Assembly (NCBI GenBank): GCA_016713325.1
Contig: JADJPJ010000087.1
Coordinates: 62,001 to 126,000 of the forward strand
Reading direction: 5' to 3'
Source of the DNA: Candidatus Flexifilum affinis
Lineage (GTDB): Bacteria; Chloroflexota; Anaerolineae; Aggregatilineales; Phototrophicaceae
DNA: 64,000 nt
Shown here: piece by piece, positions 17,600 through 25,998 of the stretch
Layout of the letters: each line of letters opens with the position of its first letter
Position numbering within the stretch: position 1 is the stretch's first letter
Program-made: the position numbers and the translations under genes
Notes under the pieces: model-generated
Told to the model about the DNA's origin: nothing
Database searches by the model: none
Seen by the model: only the letters and a program-made list of their open reading frames with translations

Positions 17600-18277
17600 G
17601 TGAAATGGCGTGTTGAGCTCCACACGCATACGCACTGGTCGAAGGACTGTGTCGTCCGTTTCGAGACCATCCTGGCCATGATAGAAAAGCGCGGCGTCGA
17701 TCGCATCGCCATCACCGACCACAACACGGCCGAAGGCGCGCTGCGCATGCAGAAGATGGCGCCGGACCGGGTTATCGTCGGCGAGGAGATCATGACCAAC
17801 CAGGGCGAGCTGTTGGGGTATTTCATCAGGGAGACCATTCCGCCGGGGCTCAGTCCCGATGAAACGATTAAGCGGCTGCGTGATCAGGGGGCGGTGATCA
17901 GCGTCTCTCACCCCTTTGACCGGCTGCGCAAAGGCGCCTGGCACGAGGCCGACTTGCTGCGCATTGTCGATCGGGTCGATGCCATCGAGACGTTCAACGC
18001 GCGCTGCATCTTCCCGGAAGACAACCGCAAGGCGGCCGTCTTCGCCGAAAAGCACGGGCTGCCCGGCACCGTCGGGTCGGACGCGCACTCGCGAGGCGAG
18101 TATGGCCACGCGACGCTGCTGATGGACGAGTTCCAGGATGCTGAGGGGTTCCTTGAGTCGCTGCAAGCGGCGCAGACGGCCGGACGTTACAGCTCGGTGA
18201 TGGTCCATGTGCACAGTAAGACCGCCAAGTGGGCCAAAAAGCTGCACCTGCGTCGTAGGCTTTGGGAAGGCGGCTGA
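17600..18277 (+). CDS. PHP-domain metal-dependent phosphoesterase
   Basis: This 225-residue protein has the PHP fold. The first motif is ELHTHTHWSKD (HxH), then AITDHNT, and later ISVSHPFD, the ETFNAR segment and GSDAHSRGEYG. These supply the His/Asp ligands of a two- or three-metal site that hydrolyses phosphoesters such as histidinol phosphate, nucleotides or small RNA/DNA ends. The substrate cannot be told. The start is GTG at 17600, with an AGGGA ribosome site 7 bases upstream; no in-frame ATG is available. Confidence 0.88.
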   Translation: MKWRVELHTHTHWSKDCVVRFETILAMIEKRGVDRIAITDHNTAEGALRMQKMAPDRVIVGEEIMTNQGELLGYFIRETIPPGLSPDETIKRLRDQGAVISVSHPFDRLRKGAWHEADLLRIVDRVDAIETFNARCIFPEDNRKAAVFAEKHGLPGTVGSDAHSRGEYGHATLLMDEFQDAEGFLESLQAAQTAGRYSSVMVHVHSKTAKWAKKLHLRRRLWEGG

Positions 18278-18297
18278 GACCAGCCTGATGTGCGGTC

Positions 18298-19752
18298 CTA
18301 AGGCATGAGGAGATCGTGGGCGGTGGCCAGGACGTCGCCGCCGATGTCCGCCGCCAAGCCCGGATCGGCATTGTTCTCGACGACGATGGCGATGGCGACC
18401 GCGCGATTCTGCCGCAGGGTTGTGAAGCCGATAAACCAGACGTGTGATTCGTCGCCCGCGTAGGCCAGCGCCGCATGCCCGCCGATGTCGATCTCCGGTC
18501 GACCGGCGTTCTGGGCCGCGCCGTTGGCGACGGCGTCGCGCATGAAATCCTGCAGCAGGCGGGCGGTATTGGCCGTTGCAATCGGAAAGGTGGGTTCGGT
18601 GGCCACAGGCTCCTGCCAGTCGCCGGGAAGGCCGCCGCTGCTAGAACGCGTGGCGTCGAGCAGCGTGGGCTGGGGCACGTTGCCGTCATTGACGATGCCT
18701 GCGGTGATCAGCGCCATCATCAGGGGGCTGACCACAATATCACCTTGTCCAAGAGCTGAGGCCACAATCGATGGCGCTTCGGCTTGCTCGGTGGATTCCG
18801 GCGTCGGAGTTGGCGCGGTCTCGTTCTCGATCGCGGGGGCAAATCCTGGCAGTGCCGGGTAATCCTCTACATGGAAGGTCTCCAACGTCGCGCCGACCAC
18901 CGCCGCGCCAATTTCCTCGGCGAAGGCGGCAAACGGTGAGGGGCAAGCGAAGATGTACGCCTGCTGCAGCGTGAGCGCGCCTTCCGGCAGTCGGACCGCG
19001 CATTCTGACGTCACTTGTTCCAGCACATACGGGAGCGTTCCGCCTTCGAAAGTGCGATCGAAAGCATAGTCGACCAGGCTGGCCGCGGCGATCATCGGAG
19101 TTTGCAGCGCGCTCCCCGGCTGGTAGCGCCCCTGGACCACTCGGTTGAAGAACGGATCGCCAGGCGCCTCCACGAGTTGATCCCATTCGAGATCGAGGGT
19201 ATTCGGGTTGTAGGTGGGCAGGCTCACGGCCGCCAGAATCTCGCCTGACGGCACGTCGATTACCACGCCGGCGCCCGTAAGCCCGGCAAGTCGATCGGCC
19301 AGACGCTGCTGGATGTTGGCGTCGAGCGTCAGCCGAATATCGCCCCCTTCCGCCGGACGGTGGAGCATGCGAATCTCGAAGGCTTCCTGAAGCGTTGGGC
19401 TCCGATCCGCCCCGCTCAGGTGGCTGTCATAGGCCAGTTCGACGCCGCTCGCCCCGTAGCGCAGGCTGTAGTAACCAACAGCACTATATGCCGCCTCCAG
19501 ATGCGACTGTCGCACCATCGATGCGCCCACGTTTGCAGAGGCCGGCGCAGACGTCACCAGTTCAAGCTCGTTTCGGTCATAGATGGCGCCTCGGCGAATG
19601 GCCGCTGCCGATTCGACCAGACGCGGATTATCGGGGCGTCTCAGCAGGCTGTCCGGGCCATCGACCGCCCAGTAGGCTGCCGACAATGCCAGAAGCCCCA
19701 AGATGGCCAGCAGAACGGCCAGAAGCCGTTTGGTCTCATGCTGAAAGAGCAA
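18298..19752 (-). CDS. penicillin-binding-protein transpeptidase homologue, catalytic motifs lost
   Basis: This 484-residue protein aligns with PbpA/FtsI-type class B transpeptidases. One N-terminal membrane anchor (about 9-29) is followed by RRGAIYDRNE, RLTLDANIQQ and the penicillin-binding fold. The three active-site motifs are gone. SxxK reads S214-A-L-Q217 in YQPGSALQT; the SxN region reads CPS at 270-272; KTG reads HAA in IGGHAALAYAG at 423-433. The following VWFIGF strand is preserved and the frame is intact, so it is probably a stable pseudoenzyme. The start is TTG 19752 with AGGAG 9 bases upstream. It overlaps ftsW/rodA by 17 bases, suggesting it works with that SEDS glycosyltransferase. 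Confidence 0.85.
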   Translation of the reverse strand: MLFQHETKRLLAVLLAILGLLALSAAYWAVDGPDSLLRRPDNPRLVESAAAIRRGAIYDRNELELVTSAPASANVGASMVRQSHLEAAYSAVGYYSLRYGASGVELAYDSHLSGADRSPTLQEAFEIRMLHRPAEGGDIRLTLDANIQQRLADRLAGLTGAGVVIDVPSGEILAAVSLPTYNPNTLDLEWDQLVEAPGDPFFNRVVQGRYQPGSALQTPMIAAASLVDYAFDRTFEGGTLPYVLEQVTSECAVRLPEGALTLQQAYIFACPSPFAAFAEEIGAAVVGATLETFHVEDYPALPGFAPAIENETAPTPTPESTEQAEAPSIVASALGQGDIVVSPLMMALITAGIVNDGNVPQPTLLDATRSSSGGLPGDWQEPVATEPTFPIATANTARLLQDFMRDAVANGAAQNAGRPEIDIGGHAALAYAGDESHVWFIGFTTLRQNRAVAIAIVVENNADPGLAADIGGDVLATAHDLLMP

Positions 19753-21064
19753 GCGCCTGTTCTCCTGCTGAGAGTCTGAGCATCAGGCCGATGAGAAGAA
19801 AGTTGGTAACCAGCGAACTGCCGCCGTAACTCATGAACGGTACCGTTACGCCCGTGAGCGGTACGACCTTCAGTACACCGCCAATGATCAGGATAGTTTG
19901 TATGGCCAGGAGCGCGCTCAACCCAACCCCGAGAAGGGCAGGGAAGGGGCGCAGCGAGACGGTCGAGCGCAGACTGCGCGTAATGATCAGCGCGAAGCAG
20001 AACAGGACCGCTACGACTCCGATCAGACCCCACTCTTCGGCCAGCGCGGCGAAGATGAAGTCGGAATGAACGACAGGGATGTACGTGGGCGATCCCTGGC
20101 CAATGCCCTGTCCCATCACCCCGCCGTTGGCGACAGCCATCAGGCTCTGCACGATCTGGTAGGCGCGATTATCCGCTTCTGGCCACGGGTTGATCCAGGC
20201 ATCGACGCGCAGGCGGACCACGCCGAAGAGAACATAAGCCGCCGCCCCGGCCACAAGCGCCAGAATGCCCCCGGCGAGCAGAAGCCGGATTTGCCCGCTG
20301 GCCACGTAGAGAAGCGTGAGGAAGACCAGAAAGAAGAGCGCCGCTGTGCCGAGATCGCGCTGCCAGACCAGGACAATCACCGAGACGCCCCACATCAGCA
20401 GGACCGGGCCGAACATCCTGGGCGACGGCGCTCGGCCAAAGGCGGCGTTTTCCACCCGGACGACAGAGTATTGCTCGGCGAGATAGCTGGACAGGAAGAC
20501 CACCAGGATGATCTTCAGCGGCTCCGATGGCTGGATGAAGAAGTCTCCGAGGTTCAGCCAGAGGGCGGGCGCGCCGGCAATCCCTGACGGGTTGCTGCCA
20601 AAGAGAATTGTAATCACCAGGACGGCAATGCCGGCGAAAAGCAGCGTGTAGCGATAGTTGCGGAGCAGAACGATCAGTCGCGGGAACGATGCCGTCACCA
20701 CAAGCACAATAACCGCCACGACCAGCCAGACGATCTGGCGCTGGGCGAAATTTGGCGCGACGCGTTCAATGGCCAGAATTCCCCAGCCCGACAAAAACAT
20801 GCTGATGGGAAAGAAGAACGGATCACTGTTTGGCAGACTGCGCCGAAGGAGCGCGCCGCCGATGACTGCGCAGGCTGCCCAGACGAGCAGCATCCACCAG
20901 ATGCCGGAGTCGCCACTCGGTTGTGCCAGGTAAAGGGCGAGCGCGTTGACCAGCAGAAACAGGATGCTCAGACCGAGCAGCAGAGGGCTGAGGAAGCGAT
21001 GCGCTCCTGGCTGTGCTTCGGCTTTTTCCTCGTCGACTGAACGCGCTCGCAGCAAATTGGCCAT
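19736..21064 (-). CDS. SEDS-family peptidoglycan polymerase (FtsW/RodA/SpoVE)
   Basis: This 442-residue polytopic membrane protein polymerises glycan strands from lipid II. Family signatures are IQPSEPLKI, the catalytic-loop Asp in VWQRDLGTAALFF, and the C-terminal LTGVTVPFMSYGGSSL. A hydrophilic N-terminus of about 25 residues precedes the helices. FtsW and RodA cannot be told apart from sequence alone. The neighbouring PBP and FHA genes mirror the rodA-pbpA cluster of actinobacteria, where the SEDS protein is RodA. It starts 2 bases after mtnP. Confidence 0.93.
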   Translation of the reverse strand: MANLLRARSVDEEKAEAQPGAHRFLSPLLLGLSILFLLVNALALYLAQPSGDSGIWWMLLVWAACAVIGGALLRRSLPNSDPFFFPISMFLSGWGILAIERVAPNFAQRQIVWLVVAVIVLVVTASFPRLIVLLRNYRYTLLFAGIAVLVITILFGSNPSGIAGAPALWLNLGDFFIQPSEPLKIILVVFLSSYLAEQYSVVRVENAAFGRAPSPRMFGPVLLMWGVSVIVLVWQRDLGTAALFFLVFLTLLYVASGQIRLLLAGGILALVAGAAAYVLFGVVRLRVDAWINPWPEADNRAYQIVQSLMAVANGGVMGQGIGQGSPTYIPVVHSDFIFAALAEEWGLIGVVAVLFCFALIITRSLRSTVSLRPFPALLGVGLSALLAIQTILIIGGVLKVVPLTGVTVPFMSYGGSSLVTNFLLIGLMLRLSAGEQALALSA

Positions 21065-21066
21065 AT

Positions 21067-21927
21067 CTAGAGCATCAAACGTTCCAGAATCGGACCGAGC
21101 CGCTGAACCTGTTCCCTGGAGAGCTTCTCGCGATCCGTCATGATGGCGGTGTCAAGCGCGTGATGGCACTCGCAGTCCTCGTCGTCTTCGATGTAGCGCA
21201 CCAGGTTGGCCAACGCCTGCTGGGCCACGGTCAGATTGCGGTGCAGGGTCTCGACCACCATTTCCACATTGACAGGTTCCTCATGCCAAACGTCGTAGTC
21301 CGTCACGTGCGACATCGTGACGTAGCACATTTCGGCTTCGCGAGCGAGGAACGCCTCCGGGCAGTTGGTCATGCCGATGATGCTGCATCCCCACTGGCGG
21401 TAGATATTGCTCTCCCCGCGCGTGCTGAAGCGAGGTCCTTCAATCGTGATCGAAGTGCCGCCCAGGTGGACGGTTCCGCCGGCCGTTTGCACGGCCTGGG
21501 CCGCGAGCTGGCTGAGCGTCTTGCAGATCGGATCGGCAACGCCGACATGGGCCACAAACCCGGTGTCGAAGAAGGATCGGCCGCGATCGGTCTTGGTGTG
21601 ATCGAAGAGCTGATCGGGAATGACGATATCGCCTGGACGATAGTCTTCACGGAGCGAACCGCAGGCATTCACGCCGATGACGCGCTGTACACCGAGCATT
21701 TTCAGAGCGAAGATGTTCGCGCGGTAGGGCACGGTGGATGGCGTGAAGACATGCCCGACGCCGTGCCGGGGAATGAAGGCGATACGTTTCCCTTTCAGCG
21801 TGCCAACGATGACCGGTGCGCTGGGATTGCCATATGGGGTGACTACGTTGTACTGCTCGACATCACGCAGTTCCGGCATCTTGTAGAGCCCGGATCCGCC
21901 GATCACACCGATGCTAACGCTTTCCAT
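21067..21927 (-). CDS. mtnP: S-methyl-5'-thioadenosine phosphorylase
   Basis: This 286-residue enzyme of purine nucleoside phosphorylase family 2 splits methylthioadenosine with phosphate into adenine and methylthioribose-1-phosphate. Signatures are GVIGGSGLYKM, the phosphate-site FIPRHGVGH, GVNACGSLREDY, and the base-binding IIGMTNCPEAFLAREAEMCY. It is inserted between the FHA and ftsW/rodA genes without an evident mechanistic link, 6 bases after the small FHA gene. Confidence 0.95.
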   Translation of the reverse strand: MESVSIGVIGGSGLYKMPELRDVEQYNVVTPYGNPSAPVIVGTLKGKRIAFIPRHGVGHVFTPSTVPYRANIFALKMLGVQRVIGVNACGSLREDYRPGDIVIPDQLFDHTKTDRGRSFFDTGFVAHVGVADPICKTLSQLAAQAVQTAGGTVHLGGTSITIEGPRFSTRGESNIYRQWGCSIIGMTNCPEAFLAREAEMCYVTMSHVTDYDVWHEEPVNVEMVVETLHRNLTVAQQALANLVRYIEDDEDCECHHALDTAIMTDREKLSREQVQRLGPILERLML

Positions 21928-21933
21928 ACGCGA

Positions 21934-22389
21934 TCACTCCAGGTGAATGCGAAATCTTCGGCTGCCGACACCGACAATGTCACCATCCGTCACGATGATC
22001 GGATCAACGATCGGCAGTCCGTTGATTGTAGTCCCGTTTCGACTATTGCGATCTTCCAGCCACCATTGTCCATCACGCAGGGCCAGGAGCGCGTGTTCGC
22101 TGCTGGCGAAGTCGTCGCTGATGGGAATGCTGTTGGTCAGCCCGCGCCCAATGCTGGTCAGCGGCAGTAAAGGATATGAGACGTTGGTATCTTGATAACC
22201 GTCTTCGATCTCTTCGACTTCGATCATCTGGCCATATACGCGGCGCTGTACCGACGTCTTTTCGACCGCGCTGCGATAATCGCGCCACAGGGTGACAAAC
22301 GCCACCGCCAGGATTCCCAGCAGAATGGCGCCGGAAATCAGCCGCAGGAAGAAGAGGATGAGGTCGATATCGATCGTCTCGGATGTCAT
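21934..22389 (-). CDS. membrane-anchored FHA-domain protein (FhaB-like)
   Basis: This 151-residue protein has one N-terminal transmembrane helix (about 8-30) and a cytoplasmic C-terminal FHA domain with GRGLTNSIPI, SSEHALL and NSRNGTTINGLPI, the phosphothreonine-binding loops. This is the layout of the actinobacterial FhaB/FipA type. Its ATG overlaps the fhaA-like stop by ATGA, so the two FHA proteins are made together. No Ser/Thr kinase lies in the window. Confidence 0.88.
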   Translation of the reverse strand: MTSETIDIDLILFFLRLISGAILLGILAVAFVTLWRDYRSAVEKTSVQRRVYGQMIEVEEIEDGYQDTNVSYPLLPLTSIGRGLTNSIPISDDFASSEHALLALRDGQWWLEDRNSRNGTTINGLPIVDPIIVTDGDIVGVGSRRFRIHLE

Positions 22390-23168
22390 GATCCACTGGA
22401 GGGTGACGGGGGCAGCATTTCGGTGTGCTCTTCGCCCGGGGGAGAATCCTCGAGATAGAGTAATCGCGTTTTGCCAATGCGGATGACATCGCCGGGCTGC
22501 AAGCGGTGTTCGCGCACCGCCACGTCATTCACCTTGATGCCGCCCTGGCTGTTGGCATCGAACACGAAAAATGCCCCGTGCCGCAGGCGAATCTGCGCAT
22601 GATGGCGCGAGACGAATGGATCGCTCAGGACGATTTCATTGTCCCGCCCGCGCCCGACGTTTGAGACAGCCTTGACCAGCGCCACCGTCATCTCGCCATC
22701 AATGACCAGGACGGGGTTGATAGGCATCCGCGACAGTTCGCGTTCCAGCCGGGCCGAGCTGAGAACCTGCGTCGTGCTCTGGACGTCCGTCTGGTGCTTG
22801 GCGACCACAGCAATTCCGGCCGGGTTCAGGTTTTCATCCCCAAGCACGATGACCACCGGATTAGAGCGCAGGCGACACCCGGCGGCAGAAGCCAGCGCGA
22901 ACATGTGCTGAGTCAGAATATCGACCAGCCGAGGCTGATGGATCAACAGGTGGTCGTACACATCCTGGTTCAAACGAATCAAAAAGTGATCGGGCGCGAG
23001 CGGCCGTGGGTCGCTGTCATTCGATGGCATGACGGACCCTTCCAACGCGCGGGAAAGATGAACAGCGATATCATGCGGACGCAGCGCTTTACCGAAAAGC
23101 TGCGAGAAGGCGCCTTCGATAAGTCTCTCCAGATGCGTTTCAAGGCGTGTTACGCGATGATTGTTCAT
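22386..23168 (-). CDS. DUF3662 plus FHA-domain protein (FhaA-like)
   Basis: This protein of about 260 residues has an N-terminal DUF3662 domain (LETHLERLIEGAFSQLFGKALRPHDIA), as in mycobacterial FhaA, and a C-terminal FHA domain with GRGRDNEIVLSDPFVSRHHAQI and NSQGGIKVNDV. FHA domains bind phosphothreonine peptides; FhaA in mycobacteria acts at the cell-wall synthesis site. The start is placed at MNNHR (23168). The ATG three codons upstream lies within the spacer just downstream of the -10 box, while 23168 lies one base past the predicted transcription start. Confidence 0.88.
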   Translation of the reverse strand: MNNHRVTRLETHLERLIEGAFSQLFGKALRPHDIAVHLSRALEGSVMPSNDSDPRPLAPDHFLIRLNQDVYDHLLIHQPRLVDILTQHMFALASAAGCRLRSNPVVIVLGDENLNPAGIAVVAKHQTDVQSTTQVLSSARLERELSRMPINPVLVIDGEMTVALVKAVSNVGRGRDNEIVLSDPFVSRHHAQIRLRHGAFFVFDANSQGGIKVNDVAVREHRLQPGDVIRIGKTRLLYLEDSPPGEEHTEMLPPSPSSGS

Positions 23169-23175
23169 GCCTCGC

Positions 23176-23204
23176 ATTATAGCCTAGCGATTCTGGTGCG
23201 ACAA
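23176..23204 (-). promoter_or_regulatory. promoter of the fha-mtnP-ftsW-pbp operon, apparently leaderless
   Basis: On the minus strand a TTGTCG -35 box (23199-23204), a 17-base spacer and a perfect TATAAT -10 box (23176-23181) are seen. The predicted start of transcription is about 23169 and the ATG is at 23168, so the mRNA would have essentially no 5' leader. Confidence 0.6.
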
Positions 23205-23238
23205 TAAACAGCCGGGAAGCCGAAGGGCAATAACAACA

Positions 23239-23269
23239 AAAGAGGGGCCGCATACGCGCGCCCCTCTTT
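23239..23269 (-). terminator. intrinsic terminator after the parvulin gene
   Basis: AAAGAGGGGC (23239-23248) pairs perfectly with GCCCCTCTTT (23260-23269). The minus strand continues TGTTGTTATT. It lies 30 bases past the stop at 23299 and closes the rpsF-ssb-rpsR-parvulin transcript. Confidence 0.75.
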
Positions 23270-23298
23270 GCTGTCCTGCTGTTATGGTGAAGCGACTC

Positions 23299-24663
23299 TT
23301 ACAGACCGCGCGCTACGAAGGCGGGTTCATCGGGGACGTTGTCGGCCCAGATATCGAAGATTTCCACCTGCGTCGTATCCGCGTCGCGCAGTTCTTCGAG
23401 GTACGTCGCGAATTCCTCGTTGAGCTTGCTCTCGTACTGCGCTTCGGTGATATCGCGCTCTTCGCGGCCCAGCACCTGGATCACATGGAAGCCGAACTGC
23501 GTCTGGACCGGGCCGATGATTTCGCCGACGACTGCATTGGTGATGGCATCCGCGAATTCGGTGACATACCGGCTCGGCTGCGCCCAGCCCAACTCACCGC
23601 CCTGAGTACCGCTGCCGTCCGTCGACAGCGCCGCGGCCAGGGCCGAGAACGACTCGCCGGCATTCAGCGCGTCGATCACGTTCTGCGCTTCCTGTTCCGT
23701 CGCCACCAGGATGTGCCGGGCATTGACGAACGTGTCGGTCATCGGAAGATCCGCGAACACGGCATCCCGGACCTTGTCGCGCAGCGCCAACGTCTCGAAG
23801 AACTCGTCCATCGCTGCCTGAGAAATGCCGGCTGTGGACGTGATCGCGCTGTTGAACGAAGTGCGCAGTTCACTGAATTCCTGTGCGCGCTCCTCGGCGT
23901 TCGGCGTTGAGCTCGGGGTCGGCGAGGGCACGGGCGTGGTCGTCGTGGTCGGCTCAACTTCAGGAGAGGGCGTCGCGGTCGGAACCTGGGTCGCCGTGGG
24001 CACCTGCGAAGGCGTTGGCGAGACGACCGGGGTCGGGCTCGACGTCGGCGAAGGAGTCGCGGTCGGGTCGACGACACCGACATTGGGGTCGTAGTTGAAG
24101 AACTCGTTGACCACGGCCTGGACTTCTTCATCCGTGACCGAGATGCCAAGTTCCTGCGCCTTCTGGCGCACCAGCTCATCCTCGATGATCTCGTTAAGCA
24201 CACGATTGCCGAGCTGATCCGGGACGCTTAACTCGCTCAGCCAGGTGCTGTAGGGCGGCTGGTTGGAGATCTGCTGGACGATCGTCTCCGAATCCATGCC
24301 CGGGTCGGCCATCAGCGCGATCTGCTGGTTGATCTGTTCACCGAGCAGGGCGCGTTCCAGGCGAGCGCGGGTAGCGAACTGGGCGACAGTAATCGTGGTT
24401 CCGTTTACGTTGGCGACGGCCTGGCCGGGTCGGATGAATTGATCGACGGCGAATGCGATGACCAGGATGATCAGCGCGATACCAAGGGCAGCGCCAATAC
24501 CCAGAATCACGAGCCGCTGGACTGCCGCCTCGCGCTCATGTCTCGTTTCGTATTCGCTCAGGCGCAGTTGCTGCAAAATGCCTTTCGGCCGCGCCTCTTG
24601 GTCACGCGTGGTGGGTTTAGCCGCGACTGTCCTGGGCTGCCCCGTCGTGCTGCGTTTCGACAT
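23299..24663 (-). CDS. membrane-anchored parvulin-type peptidyl-prolyl isomerase (PpiC/SurA-like)
   Basis: This 454-residue protein has a basic N-terminus, one transmembrane helix at about 50-72, a SurA-N-like helical segment, a Pro/Thr/Ser-rich insert (about 190-250), and a C-terminal rotamase domain. The rotamase starts VNARHILVATEQEA and includes GGELGWAQPSRYV and QFGFHVIQVL, the classic parvulin motifs. It should act outside the membrane as a foldase for exported proteins. It follows rpsR by 32 bases. The insert is unusual in lying between the two chaperone halves. Confidence 0.92.
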   Translation of the reverse strand: MSKRSTTGQPRTVAAKPTTRDQEARPKGILQQLRLSEYETRHEREAAVQRLVILGIGAALGIALIILVIAFAVDQFIRPGQAVANVNGTTITVAQFATRARLERALLGEQINQQIALMADPGMDSETIVQQISNQPPYSTWLSELSVPDQLGNRVLNEIIEDELVRQKAQELGISVTDEEVQAVVNEFFNYDPNVGVVDPTATPSPTSSPTPVVSPTPSQVPTATQVPTATPSPEVEPTTTTTPVPSPTPSSTPNAEERAQEFSELRTSFNSAITSTAGISQAAMDEFFETLALRDKVRDAVFADLPMTDTFVNARHILVATEQEAQNVIDALNAGESFSALAAALSTDGSGTQGGELGWAQPSRYVTEFADAITNAVVGEIIGPVQTQFGFHVIQVLGREERDITEAQYESKLNEEFATYLEELRDADTTQVEIFDIWADNVPDEPAFVARGL

Positions 24664-24695
24664 CGCAGTTCCTCGTGTTTGGCAGAGTACTCAGG

Positions 24696-25097
24696 CTAGT
24701 CGGCAATGACGATGAACGGCAGCAGCGCCAGGTGACGGGCGCGCTTGATCTCGCGAGCGAGCTCGCGCTGGCAGCGGGAGCAGTTGCCGGTCTGGCGGCG
24801 CGGCTTGATTTTGCCGGTCTCGGTGACATAGCGCTTCAACGTGTCGATATCCTTATAATCGAAGCACTTGCCCTTTGGGCAGTACTGGTTCTGGCGATAG
24901 CGGCTGCGCGCAAACGGCGCCGGACGCTGACCGCCGCGGCCTTCCCGACCCTCGCGGCCCTCGCGGCCCCCCTCACGGCCTTCCCGACCCTCGCGACCTT
25001 CTCGTGAGAAGCGTTCGGGGCGGACTTCGCTCACAATCTCTTCGCCGGCATCGTCCGCTGCATCATCCGCCGTGCGGCGGCGGTTGTCGTCTGCCAT
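24696..25097 (-). CDS. rpsR: 30S ribosomal protein S18 with REG-repeat N-terminal extension
   Basis: The 133-residue protein is begun at MADDNRRR (ATG 25097, GGAGAG ribosome site). The S18 core lies in the last 75 or so residues: [23 protein letters not shown], then [17 protein letters not shown]. It is the zinc-ligand (C+) form, with CPKGKC and CSRC. Ahead of the core is an extension of about 60 residues holding Arg-Glu-Gly triplet repeats. S18 is normally 75-95 residues. It lies in the conserved rpsF-ssb-rpsR order. Confidence 0.95.
   Translation of the reverse strand: MADDNRRRTADDAADDAGEEIVSEVRPERFSREGREGREGREGGREGREGREGRGGQRPAPFARSRYRQNQYCPKGKCFDYKDIDTLKRYVTETGKIKPRRQTGNCSRCQRELAREIKRARHLALLPFIVIAD
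24933..25010 (-). repeat. REG-triplet minisatellite inside rpsR
   Basis: Units of nine bases encoding Arg-Glu-Gly recur about seven times, broken by an extra Gly. The tract is in frame and forms the middle of the S18 extension. Unit number is likely to vary between strains. Confidence 0.7.
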
Positions 25098-25144
25098 GTT
25101 GTTTAGCTCTCCATCTCGTAAGTTATGAACGTCCAAGGTTGATG

Positions 25145-25540
25145 CTAGAAGGCGTAATCAGAGCCTTCACTGCTGTCGCTGTAGTAGTCTACGTCGCTGG
25201 GCGATCGTCGATCTCCCAACAGGATCATCTCATTGGCGACCAGTTCGGTGCGGTAATGCTTCTTGCCGCTCTCGTCTTCCCAGCCGCGCGTCTGCAAACG
25301 ACCCTCGATGTAGACCTGCTGATTTTTGCTCAGGTGTGCTTTGCAGATCTCGGCGAGATTGCCCCAGGCGACCACGTTGAACCATTCGGTCTCTTCGCGG
25401 CGATCTCCTTCAGCAGAAACCCAGGTGCGGCTGGTGGCGACACTGAAACTGGTCACGGGGCGCCCGCTCGGCGTGTACCGCATTTCGGGATCACGCCCAA
25501 GGTAGCCAATAATCATGACTTTGTTCAATCCGCGTGCCAT
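25145..25540 (-). CDS. ssb: single-stranded DNA-binding protein
   Basis: This 131-residue OB-fold protein begins [26 protein letters not shown], with [10 protein letters not shown] and [15 protein letters not shown] in order, the standard SSB core. The tail is short and ends in SDYAF. The acidic-hydrophobic partner-binding tip of SSB normally ends DDDIPF, so this tip is weak. It is flanked by rpsF and rpsR. Confidence 0.96.
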   Translation of the reverse strand: MARGLNKVMIIGYLGRDPEMRYTPSGRPVTSFSVATSRTWVSAEGDRREETEWFNVVAWGNLAEICKAHLSKNQQVYIEGRLQTRGWEDESGKKHYRTELVANEMILLGDRRSPSDVDYYSDSSEGSDYAF

Positions 25541-25578
25541 ACAGGGGTTCTCCGCCGCAGATCTAGCCTTGCGATAGG

Positions 25579-25875
25579 TTACTCGTCGCAGCGCACCAGC
25601 AGGAAGCGCAGGACGTTAGGCGCAAGGTTCAGGCTGCGCTCCAACTCGAAGAGCGCCTTGGGTTCGATCTGCGCCTCAAACAGCACGTAGTAGCCTTCGC
25701 GCTGCCCGTCGATCTCAAACGCCATTTTCCGGCGCCCCCAGCGATCAATACGGGTAACCTGGCCGAGTTCCTGTACCTCGACCCAGCCGCGGACCTGATC
25801 GACAGTGGCATTGACGGCGCTGTCATCGCCGCCGTCGAGACGCACGATGAACGTCAGTTCATAAGAACGCTTCAT
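25579..25875 (-). CDS. rpsF: 30S ribosomal protein S6
   Basis: This 98-residue protein begins MKRSYELTFIVRLDGGDD and contains INRWGRRKMAFEI-like and GYYVLFEAQIEP segments of S6 (here IDRWGRRKMAFEI). S6 and S18 bind together to 16S rRNA and in many bacteria their complex represses this operon. About 120 bases of non-coding DNA upstream would hold the promoter and leader; I did not resolve a clear S6:S18 binding fold there. Confidence 0.95.
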   Translation of the reverse strand: MKRSYELTFIVRLDGGDDSAVNATVDQVRGWVEVQELGQVTRIDRWGRRKMAFEIDGQREGYYVLFEAQIEPKALFELERSLNLAPNVLRFLLVRCDE

Positions 25876-25998
25876 GGATGGTTCAATATCCTTCCTCGGG
25901 ATTGCCCCACCGGGCGCGGGAGCGCCGATGATGGAGCGGAATGTTATGCGGTTATTCGGTCAAATGACCTTCAGCATCCTACACGATTCATCAGGTCT

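Noticed and set aside
17600..18277. PHP gene as histidinol-phosphatase hisK or polymerase PHP domain
   Set aside because: The protein is a short stand-alone PHP without histidine-pathway or polymerase context, so no specific name is given.
24933..25010. CRISPR-like short repeats
   Set aside because: The repeats are nine bases, in frame and without spacers; they encode the S18 arm.
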